Of a stretch of DNA of 14,393 nt, positions 1-6,947 are shown piece by piece. Location of the stretch: contig JAADYZ010000012.1 in NCBI GenBank assembly GCA_010092775.1, positions 1 to 14,393 on the forward strand. The letters are read 5' to 3'. A model generated the notes under the pieces. The model saw only the letters and a program-made list of their open reading frames with translations. It was not told where the DNA came from and did not search any database. Each line of letters starts with the position of its first letter. Positions within the stretch are counted from its first letter, which is position 1. A program made the position numbers and the translations under genes. This DNA is from Chloroflexota bacterium (lineage in GTDB: Bacteria > Chloroflexota > Anaerolineae > Aggregatilineales > UBA3940).

Positions 1-1
1 T

Positions 2-979
2 CCCTACACGTTGTGGGTCGCGACTCTATATCAAGACGAACTGCGTGCCAAAGCTGATCAGGAAGATGGCTGGGCAAAAGGCGTCCTGAACAGCCCCCCC
101 TGGCCACTCCTGCTCGCTCAAGAGAGGCTAGCCCTGCGACGGGCCGGGCGCATCCTAGCCTTGAGTCCTCACACTGCTGAGCGCATCCAAACCCTGCTAC
201 CGGAAGCGGCAGACCGGATCGAAACGGTGCTCTACCCGATTGACCTCGAAGCCTTCAAGCCTGATGATGTCGCTCGCCAACAGTCGCCATATGGCCGCTA
301 TCTCTTCCTTGCTGCCCGCATCAACGATCCGCGTAAGAATGTTGGGATGCTTCTGGATGCCTTCCGCCTCATCCACGAGCAGCAACCCGATCTCAAGCTT
401 GTCATGTCGGGCGAACTACCCAACCACAGCTTAGGGCGTCAGGCAAGCGACCTCGGTCTAGATGATGTCATTGTCTTTCTCGGCCCAGTCGAGAAGGATG
501 AGCTGATCCGTTTGTATCAAGGGGCTGAGCTATTCGTGCTGCCCTCTCTCCAAGAGGGCTTAGGGATCGTCGTCTTGGAAGCGCTGGCCTGCGGCACGCC
601 TGTCGTGGCAACACGCTGTGGCGGCCCGGAAGGTATCGTGATCGAAGGGCAGACGGGTATCCTGGTTGATGATCGGCATGATCCGGCGGCTTTTGCTCAA
701 GCTGTTCTCGATCTACTGACCCAGCCTGATCAGTTGGAAGCCCTTCGAATAAGCTCTGCGGCGCATGCACGCCAACACTTCGCTGAAGCCGTGATTGCAG
801 CGCAGATCAAGCGGGCTTACCAACACATAGGCCACCATCCGCCTCACCCCCTCCCTATCTTCCGCGCCGCCGCCGTCGCTTGGGCTGTTATCATCTTCGG
901 GTTCTATATGTTCCAGCAGCTTCGTTTGCGCTGGCCCGCGATCCAGAGTCAGTTGATCGACCCGATATGGGGTGGCTGA
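2..979 (+). CDS. GT4 family glycosyltransferase, 5'-truncated, with C-terminal membrane segment
   Basis: Retaining GT-B glycosyltransferase of family GT4, transferring a sugar from an activated nucleotide donor during polysaccharide assembly; donor and acceptor cannot be told. The frame is open to the left edge (a TTG at 11 is the first possible start, but codons from base 2 continue it), so most of the acceptor-binding N-terminal half is missing. The donor-binding half is clear: the FLAARINDPRKN strand-loop, then PSLQEGLGIVVLEALACGTP with the two glutamates of the EX7E motif encoded at 554-556 and 578-580, followed by CGGPEGI and a TGILV strand. After the usual end of the fold there is a hydrophobic stretch (about bases 866-925, AAVAWAVIIFGFYMF) and a short basic tail, so the protein is probably membrane-anchored at its C-terminus, which is uncommon for GT4. 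The stop at 977-979 lies against the next start, implying translational coupling. Family assignment is sure; specificity is unknown. Confidence 0.9.
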   Translation, partial: PYTLWVATLYQDELRAKADQEDGWAKGVLNSPPWPLLLAQERLALRRAGRILALSPHTAERIQTLLPEAADRIETVLYPIDLEAFKPDDVARQQSPYGRYLFLAARINDPRKNVGMLLDAFRLIHEQQPDLKLVMSGELPNHSLGRQASDLGLDDVIVFLGPVEKDELIRLYQGAELFVLPSLQEGLGIVVLEALACGTPVVATRCGGPEGIVIEGQTGILVDDRHDPAAFAQAVLDLLTQPDQLEALRISSAAHARQHFAEAVIAAQIKRAYQHIGHHPPHPLPIFRAAAVAWAVIIFGFYMFQQLRLRWPAIQSQLIDPIWGG

Positions 980-980
980 T

Positions 981-2888
981 ATGCTGACGCTCCTTCTCGA
1001 TTTTGTGCTGACCTTGGCCATACTGTTGGCGATCTATGGTATCGGACGATTGATCCGCCCTCTTGTCAGACTTGACTTCTGGTCACATGCTGCCGAGATG
1101 GCCGTTACATTTGCGTTGGGCTTGGGAACCAGCGCGACGATCCTGTTTGTCGCCGCTTTGCTCGGTGGGTTGGTCCCCTTAACCGCTTGGATTATGTTAG
1201 CCAGCGGTTTGTTGATACATACTGTTAAGTACAGAGCGCTGGTTCAGGATGCTGAGCATATAGGGAACGCTCTGAGAGGCCTCTGGCAAGGCCCGCCAAT
1301 CGTTAGAGGGGTCCTGTTAGTTGGTATTGCGTTTGTGTTGATGAACCTGATCGCTGACTTCGCCCCCCCGATGGAAGGTGACACCACTCATCAATACCTC
1401 TTGACGGTTCGCTACTGGGTCGATTCGGGCCGCAACTATCAGCCAACCCACATCTGGGCCTCACCCCTTCCTGGCAACATCCTGTTCATGTCAGCTTGGG
1501 GGCTGCTGCTCAATGACAGCTTCAGCCTGGCCAGCCTGATCAGCGGTTGGGGGATGAGTCTCCTATTCGCCCTGAGCGTCTACAGTCTGGCTCGCCTTTA
1601 TTTTGACAGAGGGGTCGCAGCACTGGCTGCCCTAATCGCCTACAGCATGCCCGATACGATTTATCTGGCTCAATCGGCTAAAGTGGACATGGGCTGGGCA
1701 TTCTTTGAAGTTCTCGCCCTGGCCTTCTTCTTCCGCTGGATTGACGTCTCAAAACCTGATACGGGAGATGAAGGACTGCCTTGGCTGATTCTGAGCGGCG
1801 TCTTTATCGGGTTAGCCGCCGGCTCGAAAAATCAGACCTATATCAGCATCGCTTTGCTAGGGACCTGGCTGATTATGCGAGGCGTCTTGCGCCGCGATTG
1901 GCCCGCTTTGCTACGCTCCGTCCTCGCGTTCAGTCTGGCTGGATTTATCACCTTGCTGCCTTTCTATCTCTACAACGGCATCGCCCATCTCAATCCTTTC
2001 TACCCGGTCTTTGCCGACCCTTTTGCCAATCTCTTCGGCGCGACGCCCTCACCGCGCAGCGAGCTAGGCACCGAGGTCTTCTACGCGTGGACGCCCCTGG
2101 GCTACTTGACCAATCTTTGGAATGCCTCCCTAGGGCATGGCCCAGAGTTCTACTTGGGTTTCATCTTTGGCCCGCTGTTTCTGCTGTTGATCCCGATTGG
2201 CTGGCTGACCGGCGCGTTTCGTGGCAAGCCTATTCTGGGCCGCATGCTGATCTATGCCTTTGTCTTCTCGATCCTGTGGTTCTTTGTGAAGCAGGCCGCT
2301 CGCCACTTCCTGCCTGGCCTCGCACTGCTGTCTGTGGTCGCAGCGGTCGCCCTCTGGCAGATCAGCAGTGAGACCCAGCCACAGCTTTGGCAGCGCATCG
2401 TGGTTCTGATCGTCGTTTTGTGCCTAGGTTGGAACTTTGCCATTGGAGCCAGCGTGCTATACTGGAATGGGTCTTATCGGGTTGCGGCGGGCCTGGAAAG
2501 CCGCGAGCAGTACCTCGCCCGTTTTCACAATGAGGTAGTTGCGGGGCTGGCCTTCCCAGACTGGGAAACGATACAAACCCTGAATTCGGACCTAGCACCG
2601 ACGGATCGCATCTTGACCGAACATGCTGCCAATCCGCTCTATATCAAGCCACAACTCGTCTCTGGCAACTGGGGCGACCGCTCTCGTTACGATCTCATTG
2701 AGAATCCAGGAGCCCTCTTGGCCGCGCTCTCAGCCAACCAGATCGAATACATCCTGACCTACCCAAATGCTCCGACCACTTCACCGCTCTTTGTCAACGC
2801 AGATTTTCTAGCCCAACATGCCGAACTCATCCACGTGGGAACACGCACTGAACTCTATCGCATCACATCGACGCAGCAAGGACAATAG
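981..2888 (+). CDS. Polytopic GT-C glycosyltransferase, GT39/ArnT/PMT-like
   Basis: Integral membrane protein of about 635 residues with roughly eleven to thirteen hydrophobic helices up to about residue 495, then a soluble C-terminal domain of about 135 residues. This is the plan of GT-C enzymes, which use polyprenyl-phosphate sugars as donors on the outer face of the membrane. Supporting motifs: an acidic first-loop motif MEGDTTHQY (E132, D134, H137), where the family carries its catalytic acid; AKVDM (D236); GSKNQ (K283); and RHFLP (R441-P445), resembling the late R-x-x-x-P motif of PMT_2 proteins. The ATG at 981 was chosen because GGGGTGG at 968-974 lies six bases upstream; a GTG at 972 would add three residues and overlap the preceding stop. 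The C-terminal domain (SREQYLARF, then DRILTEH) resembles that of environmental GT39-like proteins. Its sugar and acceptor are unknown. It may use the lipid-linked donor made by the GT2/DUF2304 pair at 12546-13733. An O-antigen ligase or polymerase is a less likely alternative. Confidence 0.8.
   Translation: MLTLLLDFVLTLAILLAIYGIGRLIRPLVRLDFWSHAAEMAVTFALGLGTSATILFVAALLGGLVPLTAWIMLASGLLIHTVKYRALVQDAEHIGNALRGLWQGPPIVRGVLLVGIAFVLMNLIADFAPPMEGDTTHQYLLTVRYWVDSGRNYQPTHIWASPLPGNILFMSAWGLLLNDSFSLASLISGWGMSLLFALSVYSLARLYFDRGVAALAALIAYSMPDTIYLAQSAKVDMGWAFFEVLALAFFFRWIDVSKPDTGDEGLPWLILSGVFIGLAAGSKNQTYISIALLGTWLIMRGVLRRDWPALLRSVLAFSLAGFITLLPFYLYNGIAHLNPFYPVFADPFANLFGATPSPRSELGTEVFYAWTPLGYLTNLWNASLGHGPEFYLGFIFGPLFLLLIPIGWLTGAFRGKPILGRMLIYAFVFSILWFFVKQAARHFLPGLALLSVVAAVALWQISSETQPQLWQRIVVLIVVLCLGWNFAIGASVLYWNGSYRVAAGLESREQYLARFHNEVVAGLAFPDWETIQTLNSDLAPTDRILTEHAANPLYIKPQLVSGNWGDRSRYDLIENPGALLAALSANQIEYILTYPNAPTTSPLFVNADFLAQHAELIHVGTRTELYRITSTQQGQ
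2878..2882 (+). promoter_or_regulatory. Ribosome binding site of the asparagine synthase gene
   Basis: AAGGA lies eight bases before the ATG at 2891, inside the last codons of the preceding gene. It supports the start that leaves Cys2 as the N-terminal nucleophile after methionine removal. Confidence 0.6.
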
Positions 2889-2890
2889 CC

Positions 2891-4771
2891 ATGTGTGGAA
2901 TCTGGGGCGCCGTGAATGTCGCTGACCTTGAAGCCGCTCAAAAGGCCGCGCGTGCCATGCAGCATCGCGGGCCTGACGATCACGGTTTTCACATTGCTGA
3001 ACACCCCATCCCCGTCTCGCTAGTCAACACCCGTCTATCTATCATCGACTTGAGTGACGCAGGACATCAGCCGATGTGTTCTGAAGATGGGCGCTATTGG
3101 ATCGTCTACAACGGTGAGGTCTACAACTACGAGCCTTTGCGCACCGTCTTGATGGAGGGTGGACACAGCTTCCACTCGCACACCGATACAGAAGTGATCT
3201 TGCATGCTTACATGCAGTGGGGCAGCGATTGCCTGAGCCATCTGCGCGGCATGTTTGCCTTCGCCATATGGGACAAAGAAACCGGCAGCCTCTTTGCCGC
3301 TCGTGATCGGCTGGGTATCAAGCCACTTTATTACACACACATCCATCGCGGCACGCAGGAAAAGCTCATTTTTGCTTCTGAACTCAAGGCGATGCTCTCT
3401 TGTTCGCTCGTCGATGCCCGCCTGAATATGGCCGGGCTGCATCACTTTTTGTCGTTTTATGCTGTGCCCAGTCCCTATACACTTTTAGAAGACGTGCTGA
3501 TGCTGCCTCCCGGCCACTACATGGTCTATGAAGAGGGGCGCTTGACCGTTTCCCAATACTGGAATGTGCAGCAGCATGTGCCCAATCAGGCCAGTGAAGA
3601 GGACCTGATCGTCCAACTGCGGGCGCTGCTAGAGGGGTCAATCAAACTGCGCATGATCGCTGACGTGCCAGTAGGGGCCTTCCTCTCCGGCGGGATCGAC
3701 TCCAGTGTTGTTGTCGCGTTGATGTCCCAGTTGAGCGGCGAACGGCTGCGCACCTTTTCGATTGGCTTCGACGCAGATGGGCGCAGTCTGGACGAACGCT
3801 CTGCTGCACGCTTGGTCGCCAAACACTATGACACAGACCATCATGAAGTCGTCGTAACGGGCCAACACGTACGCGATCAAATTGATCACTTCATCCGGGC
3901 GATGGACCAACCCAGTGGTGATGGGCTGAACACCTATCTGGTCTCACAAGCCACCGCTGAACAGGTCAAGGTGGCCGTCTCGGGCCTGGGCGGAGACGAG
4001 CTGTTCGCAGGCTATCCGCAGTTCAGGATGTTCCAACGCGCTGAAACGGCGCGAGGTGTCTGGGGTAGTGCACCTGATGCTGCCCGCTCGTTGCTTCGCT
4101 CCGCAGCCCAGCGCATCAATGCGGTTGACCGCGCCATGACATGGCTCGATGGCGACTTGCTCGACCGCTACGAACGGGTGCGCATCCTCTATGATGAAGA
4201 AACCAAAATGACCCTTTACACAGACACCACCCGCCTGTCGATGACCATCCCAGAGACGATCCAGAAGTATCTAAGCCGCTTTGTTCACCCTGCTGAAGTG
4301 GACCCGATTGCGCAGATCACCCGCTTGGAACTCTCCAACTACATGCCGCACACCTTGCTGCGCGACACCGATGCGATGAGCATGGCCCACTCACTTGAGG
4401 TACGCGTGCCCCTGATCGATCACAAGTTGGTCGAGTTTGCCGCCAACATCCCCTCCGAGATGAAGGTACAGGGCAAGCAGTCTAAAGCAATCTTCATCAA
4501 GGCAGTGCAAGATTTGCTGCCGAAATCCGTGTTGAATCGACCGAAACGCGGCTTTGAAATGCCAGTGGCTGTGTGGATGCGCCATGAACTGCGTGATGTA
4601 GTCGAAGATGTCTTCTCAGCCGACTCCATCCAGCGTCGAGGCTTGTTCAAACAAGGGGCCCTACAAGGCATCTATCAAGACTTTCAACGCGGGCAAGGGC
4701 CTTATATGCGCGTCTGGGCGCTGGTGACGTTGGAGTTGTGGATGCGGCAGTTCATCGACCAAGCACTATGA
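2891..4771 (+). CDS. asnB: Asparagine synthase (glutamine-hydrolysing) family amidotransferase
   Basis: Two-domain amidotransferase of 626 residues, near the usual family length. The N-terminal class II glutaminase domain (about 1-210) begins MCGIWG, with Cys2 as nucleophile; RLSIIDLS and YNGEVYNY line the glutamine pocket. The C-terminal synthetase domain has the ATP pyrophosphatase P-loop SGGIDS at 266-271, LGGDELFAGY at 366-375 and RPKRGFEMPV near the end. The known reaction makes asparagine from aspartate, glutamine and ATP. The region MDQPSGDGLNTY differs from the E. coli AsnB-type substrate loop and resembles, from memory, homologues found in polysaccharide and exosortase clusters. Here it may amidate a carboxyl group on a sugar or lipid-linked glycan rather than supply free asparagine (inference). 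It starts two bases after the previous stop, and its TGA overlaps the next ATG. The symbol denotes the family, not a proven role. Confidence 0.9.
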   Translation: MCGIWGAVNVADLEAAQKAARAMQHRGPDDHGFHIAEHPIPVSLVNTRLSIIDLSDAGHQPMCSEDGRYWIVYNGEVYNYEPLRTVLMEGGHSFHSHTDTEVILHAYMQWGSDCLSHLRGMFAFAIWDKETGSLFAARDRLGIKPLYYTHIHRGTQEKLIFASELKAMLSCSLVDARLNMAGLHHFLSFYAVPSPYTLLEDVLMLPPGHYMVYEEGRLTVSQYWNVQQHVPNQASEEDLIVQLRALLEGSIKLRMIADVPVGAFLSGGIDSSVVVALMSQLSGERLRTFSIGFDADGRSLDERSAARLVAKHYDTDHHEVVVTGQHVRDQIDHFIRAMDQPSGDGLNTYLVSQATAEQVKVAVSGLGGDELFAGYPQFRMFQRAETARGVWGSAPDAARSLLRSAAQRINAVDRAMTWLDGDLLDRYERVRILYDEETKMTLYTDTTRLSMTIPETIQKYLSRFVHPAEVDPIAQITRLELSNYMPHTLLRDTDAMSMAHSLEVRVPLIDHKLVEFAANIPSEMKVQGKQSKAIFIKAVQDLLPKSVLNRPKRGFEMPVAVWMRHELRDVVEDVFSADSIQRRGLFKQGALQGIYQDFQRGQGPYMRVWALVTLELWMRQFIDQAL

Positions 4772-5688
4772 GTCTGTCGGTCAGCATCATCATTCCAACC
4801 TACAACGAAGAAGAAGACATCGGGCGCACCCTCGATGCCCTCGCGATGCTAGATCACGATGCTTTGGAGGTGATCGTGGTGGATGCGTCCTCCGACCGCA
4901 CCCCAGAAATTGTGCAAGCCTATCAAGACCGCATTACTGGCCTGCGGCTGCTCCGCCAGGGCGACAAGCCGGGCGTCTCAGCGGCCCGCAACGATGGGCT
5001 GCGCGCCGCCACTGGCGAAATCGTCGTTGTATTGAATGCCGACGTTTTCCCTGAACCTGATTTCATCCAACGCATCTTGCTGCATTATCACAACGCCGCT
5101 GATTATGTCCTGGTTGACTCGCGAGTGGTCAACTTGGATGCACTGTTTCCACGCTACATTCAGGCTCAACACGAATACAATCTGACTCTTACGCGTGACG
5201 AACTCAACTGGACGGAAGGCTTTTCCGCCCGCTTGGCGGCGATCCGTGCGGTGGGGGGCTTCCCCGATGATTTTGCCCATAACACCGCTGGTGAAGACGC
5301 CATCATGGGGGATCGTCTGCAAGCGTCGGGCTATCGACGTGTGGCTGATTACAGCATCGTCGTCCCGCATGTGATGCCCGAACGGCTGCGTGTCTATTGG
5401 CGGCAGCGCCTTGGGCGAGGCCGTGGGGGTGCCTATGTACTCTATGTGCATCAAGGCCGCGCGATTGATTGGCTGGCGATCCTACGTTCCGTGTTAGGCA
5501 CCCTTTTTCTAACGGCTTTGATCCTCCCCGCACTGATTTATGCCGCCCGCCTCATCCCCTATTCGGATCGTGGTTGGCGCGATTGGCTACCTTTTGCCTG
5601 GGCACGCCTGTTGGAAACCGCAGCCACAGCAGTCGGCTATTGGGATGGCAGTCGCGAGATCGCGCAACAGCGTCGGATGACCTCATGA
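4768..5688 (+). CDS. GT2 family glycosyltransferase with C-terminal membrane segment
   Basis: Inverting GT-A glycosyltransferase of family 2, 306 residues. It opens with SVSIIIPTYNEEEDIGRTL, the nucleotide-binding first strand, followed by VIVVDASSD. The metal-binding DXD position reads NAD (90-92); GED (175-177) matches the acidic catalytic-base motif, and QRLGRGRG (213-220) stands where QXXRW-type residues sit. A hydrophobic helix at about 241-262 probably anchors the C-terminus in the inner membrane with the catalytic domain in the cytosol. The start ATG at 4768 overlaps the asparagine synthase stop as ATGA; the frame is also open back to a GTG at 4738, but that would add ten unlikely residues (DAAVHRPST). 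The stop overlaps the next ATG in the same way. It presumably adds one sugar to the lipid-linked repeat unit; donor and linkage cannot be read from the sequence. Confidence 0.88.
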   Translation: MSLSVSIIIPTYNEEEDIGRTLDALAMLDHDALEVIVVDASSDRTPEIVQAYQDRITGLRLLRQGDKPGVSAARNDGLRAATGEIVVVLNADVFPEPDFIQRILLHYHNAADYVLVDSRVVNLDALFPRYIQAQHEYNLTLTRDELNWTEGFSARLAAIRAVGGFPDDFAHNTAGEDAIMGDRLQASGYRRVADYSIVVPHVMPERLRVYWRQRLGRGRGGAYVLYVHQGRAIDWLAILRSVLGTLFLTALILPALIYAARLIPYSDRGWRDWLPFAWARLLETAATAVGYWDGSREIAQQRRMTS

Positions 5689-6911
5689 AACGCATACTCT
5701 ATGTCCATCACGCAGGAGGAATTGGTGGTGCGCCGCTAAGTTTGCTGTTCTTGCTGCAAAAGCTCGATCGCAGCCGCTTTGAGCCGATGGTCATCACGCT
5801 GAAGCCTGGCCCGGTTGTGGACCTCTATCGCGGTGAGGGGATTGAGACACAGGTTGAACCGCGCATCAGTGACTTCAGCCACACCGAATTAGAGTGGTAT
5901 GGAGGCCGCGATCTGTGGCGGCTGCCGATCAAGGTGGCTCGCATTCTGCCCTCCCTGGGCCAAATGCGTCGCTTGCTCCGCCAACTGCAACCCGATCTGG
6001 TCCATCTCAATTCGTCCACGTTGGCCTACCTGACGAGCGCCTGCCACCGCGAAAACATCCCCTGCGTCCTGCACATCCGCGAACCGATAACGCAAGGCTA
6101 CCTTGGCTTGCGCCGGTCATGGCTGCGCCGCGTGATTGCCCGCAATGCGTCCGAGGTCGTTGCGATTAGCCAACACGATGCCAACCAGCTAATCCTCAAA
6201 TCGAATGTCCATGTGATCCACAACTTTGTCGATTTCAACAGTTTTGATCGGCATTTGGATGGTGGTGCAGTCCGCGAGGCGCTAGGAATAGACCCTGCAC
6301 AAGCGATTATCACCATGCTCGGCGGGGTCGCTGAACCCAAGGGCACGCTGACCTTGATCAAAGCACTGCCCGAACTCGTCCAGGCTGTACCAGAGGTTAA
6401 GGTACTCATCGCCGGGCCTCCACCCAAAGCCCTCTCGGAGCCAGGATTAAAGGGCCTAATCAAGAAATTCATCGGGGTCGATGCCTATCAGAAGACCGTT
6501 CAGCGCGAAATAAGCGCTCTACCTGCCGACGCCCAAGAGGCCTTGATCTTCACCGGTATCCGCCGCGATATACCTCAGATATTGGCGGCCAGCCAGGCTT
6601 TAGTCTTCCCCTCAGTGGTACCACACTTCGCCCGCCCAGTGATCGAAGCGGCGGCGATGGGTGTTCCGGCTGTGGCGTCGAACTTGGGCGGCCCGCGCGA
6701 GTTGATCATCCCCGATCAAACCGGCCTGCTGATCCCGCCAAACGATCCTAGCGCGTTGGCTATTGCCCTCGTGGACCTGCTCCGGAACCCTCAATGGGCC
6801 GCGCAACTGGGTGAAGCTGCCTACCAGCGGGCCCGCCAAATGTTTGATTCGAATTCGAATGCTCAGGCAACATTTGCAGTCTATGTTCGGATATTTGATA
6901 ATCTAGCCTAG
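5685..6911 (+). CDS. GT4 family glycosyltransferase with altered EX7E motif
   Basis: GT-B glycosyltransferase of 408 residues, normal length for GT4. The N-terminus MKRILYVHHAGGIGGAPLSL is the first strand and glycine-rich acceptor loop; LVHLNSST and VVAISQHD mark the rest of the first domain. ITMLGGVAEPKGTLTLIKAL opens the donor domain, and NLGGPRELI and TGLLIP close it. The donor-site signature reads FPSVVPHFARPVIEAAAMG: the second glutamate is Glu321, but the position eight residues earlier, normally the first glutamate of EX7E, is Pro313. This may be a subfamily trait rather than loss of function, since the rest of the fold is intact. The ATG at 5685 overlaps the previous stop (ATGA). The frame is open further upstream to 5469, but that segment runs over the coding sequence of gene 4 and does not look like a GT4 start. 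Substrate unknown. Confidence 0.88.
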   Translation: MKRILYVHHAGGIGGAPLSLLFLLQKLDRSRFEPMVITLKPGPVVDLYRGEGIETQVEPRISDFSHTELEWYGGRDLWRLPIKVARILPSLGQMRRLLRQLQPDLVHLNSSTLAYLTSACHRENIPCVLHIREPITQGYLGLRRSWLRRVIARNASEVVAISQHDANQLILKSNVHVIHNFVDFNSFDRHLDGGAVREALGIDPAQAIITMLGGVAEPKGTLTLIKALPELVQAVPEVKVLIAGPPPKALSEPGLKGLIKKFIGVDAYQKTVQREISALPADAQEALIFTGIRRDIPQILAASQALVFPSVVPHFARPVIEAAAMGVPAVASNLGGPRELIIPDQTGLLIPPNDPSALAIALVDLLRNPQWAAQLGEAAYQRARQMFDSNSNAQATFAVYVRIFDNLA

Positions 6912-6936
6912 TCAGAGTTTTGTTAGCCTGAATGTC

Positions 6937-6940
6937 GAGG
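6937..6940 (+). promoter_or_regulatory. Ribosome binding site supporting a TTG start
   Basis: GAGG lies seven bases before the TTG at 6948. No ATG in this frame lies between the upstream in-frame stop (TAG at 6924) and the TTG, and the first downstream in-frame ATG is about 100 codons in, within conserved sequence. The site therefore decides the start of the heparinase-like gene. Confidence 0.55.
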
Positions 6941-6947
6941 TCGCACT

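Noticed and set aside
1781..2371. 196-codon open frame inside the GT-C gene on the same strand
   Set aside because: It lies wholly in a shifted frame of a clear membrane protein gene; its arginine- and leucine-rich translation has no recognisable motif and is typical of GC-rich shadow frames.
4978..5454. 158-codon open frame on the minus strand, and similar antisense frames elsewhere (for example 3035-3445, 6098-6472, 7407-7790)
   Set aside because: Each is antisense to a well-supported gene, shows no domain motifs and has no sign of its own ribosome site or operon context.
5469..5684. Upstream in-frame extension of the second GT4 gene, giving a 480-residue protein
   Set aside because: It overlaps the conserved C-terminal part of the GT2 gene by more than 200 bases in another frame, and its translation is unlike any GT4 start. 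The ATG at 5685 begins directly with the conserved first strand and overlaps the previous stop as ATGA.
6847..6860. Perfect 14-base palindrome ATTCGAATTCGAAT
   Set aside because: It lies within the coding sequence of the GT4 gene, encodes a simple Ser-Asn-Ser-Asn stretch, occurs once as far as I can see, and is too short to call an operator or terminator.
6912..6947. Possible internal promoter or terminator in the largest gap
   Set aside because: Only 36 bases long, without a GC-rich stem and T-run or a convincing -35/-10 pair; it holds only the ribosome binding site for the TTG start.
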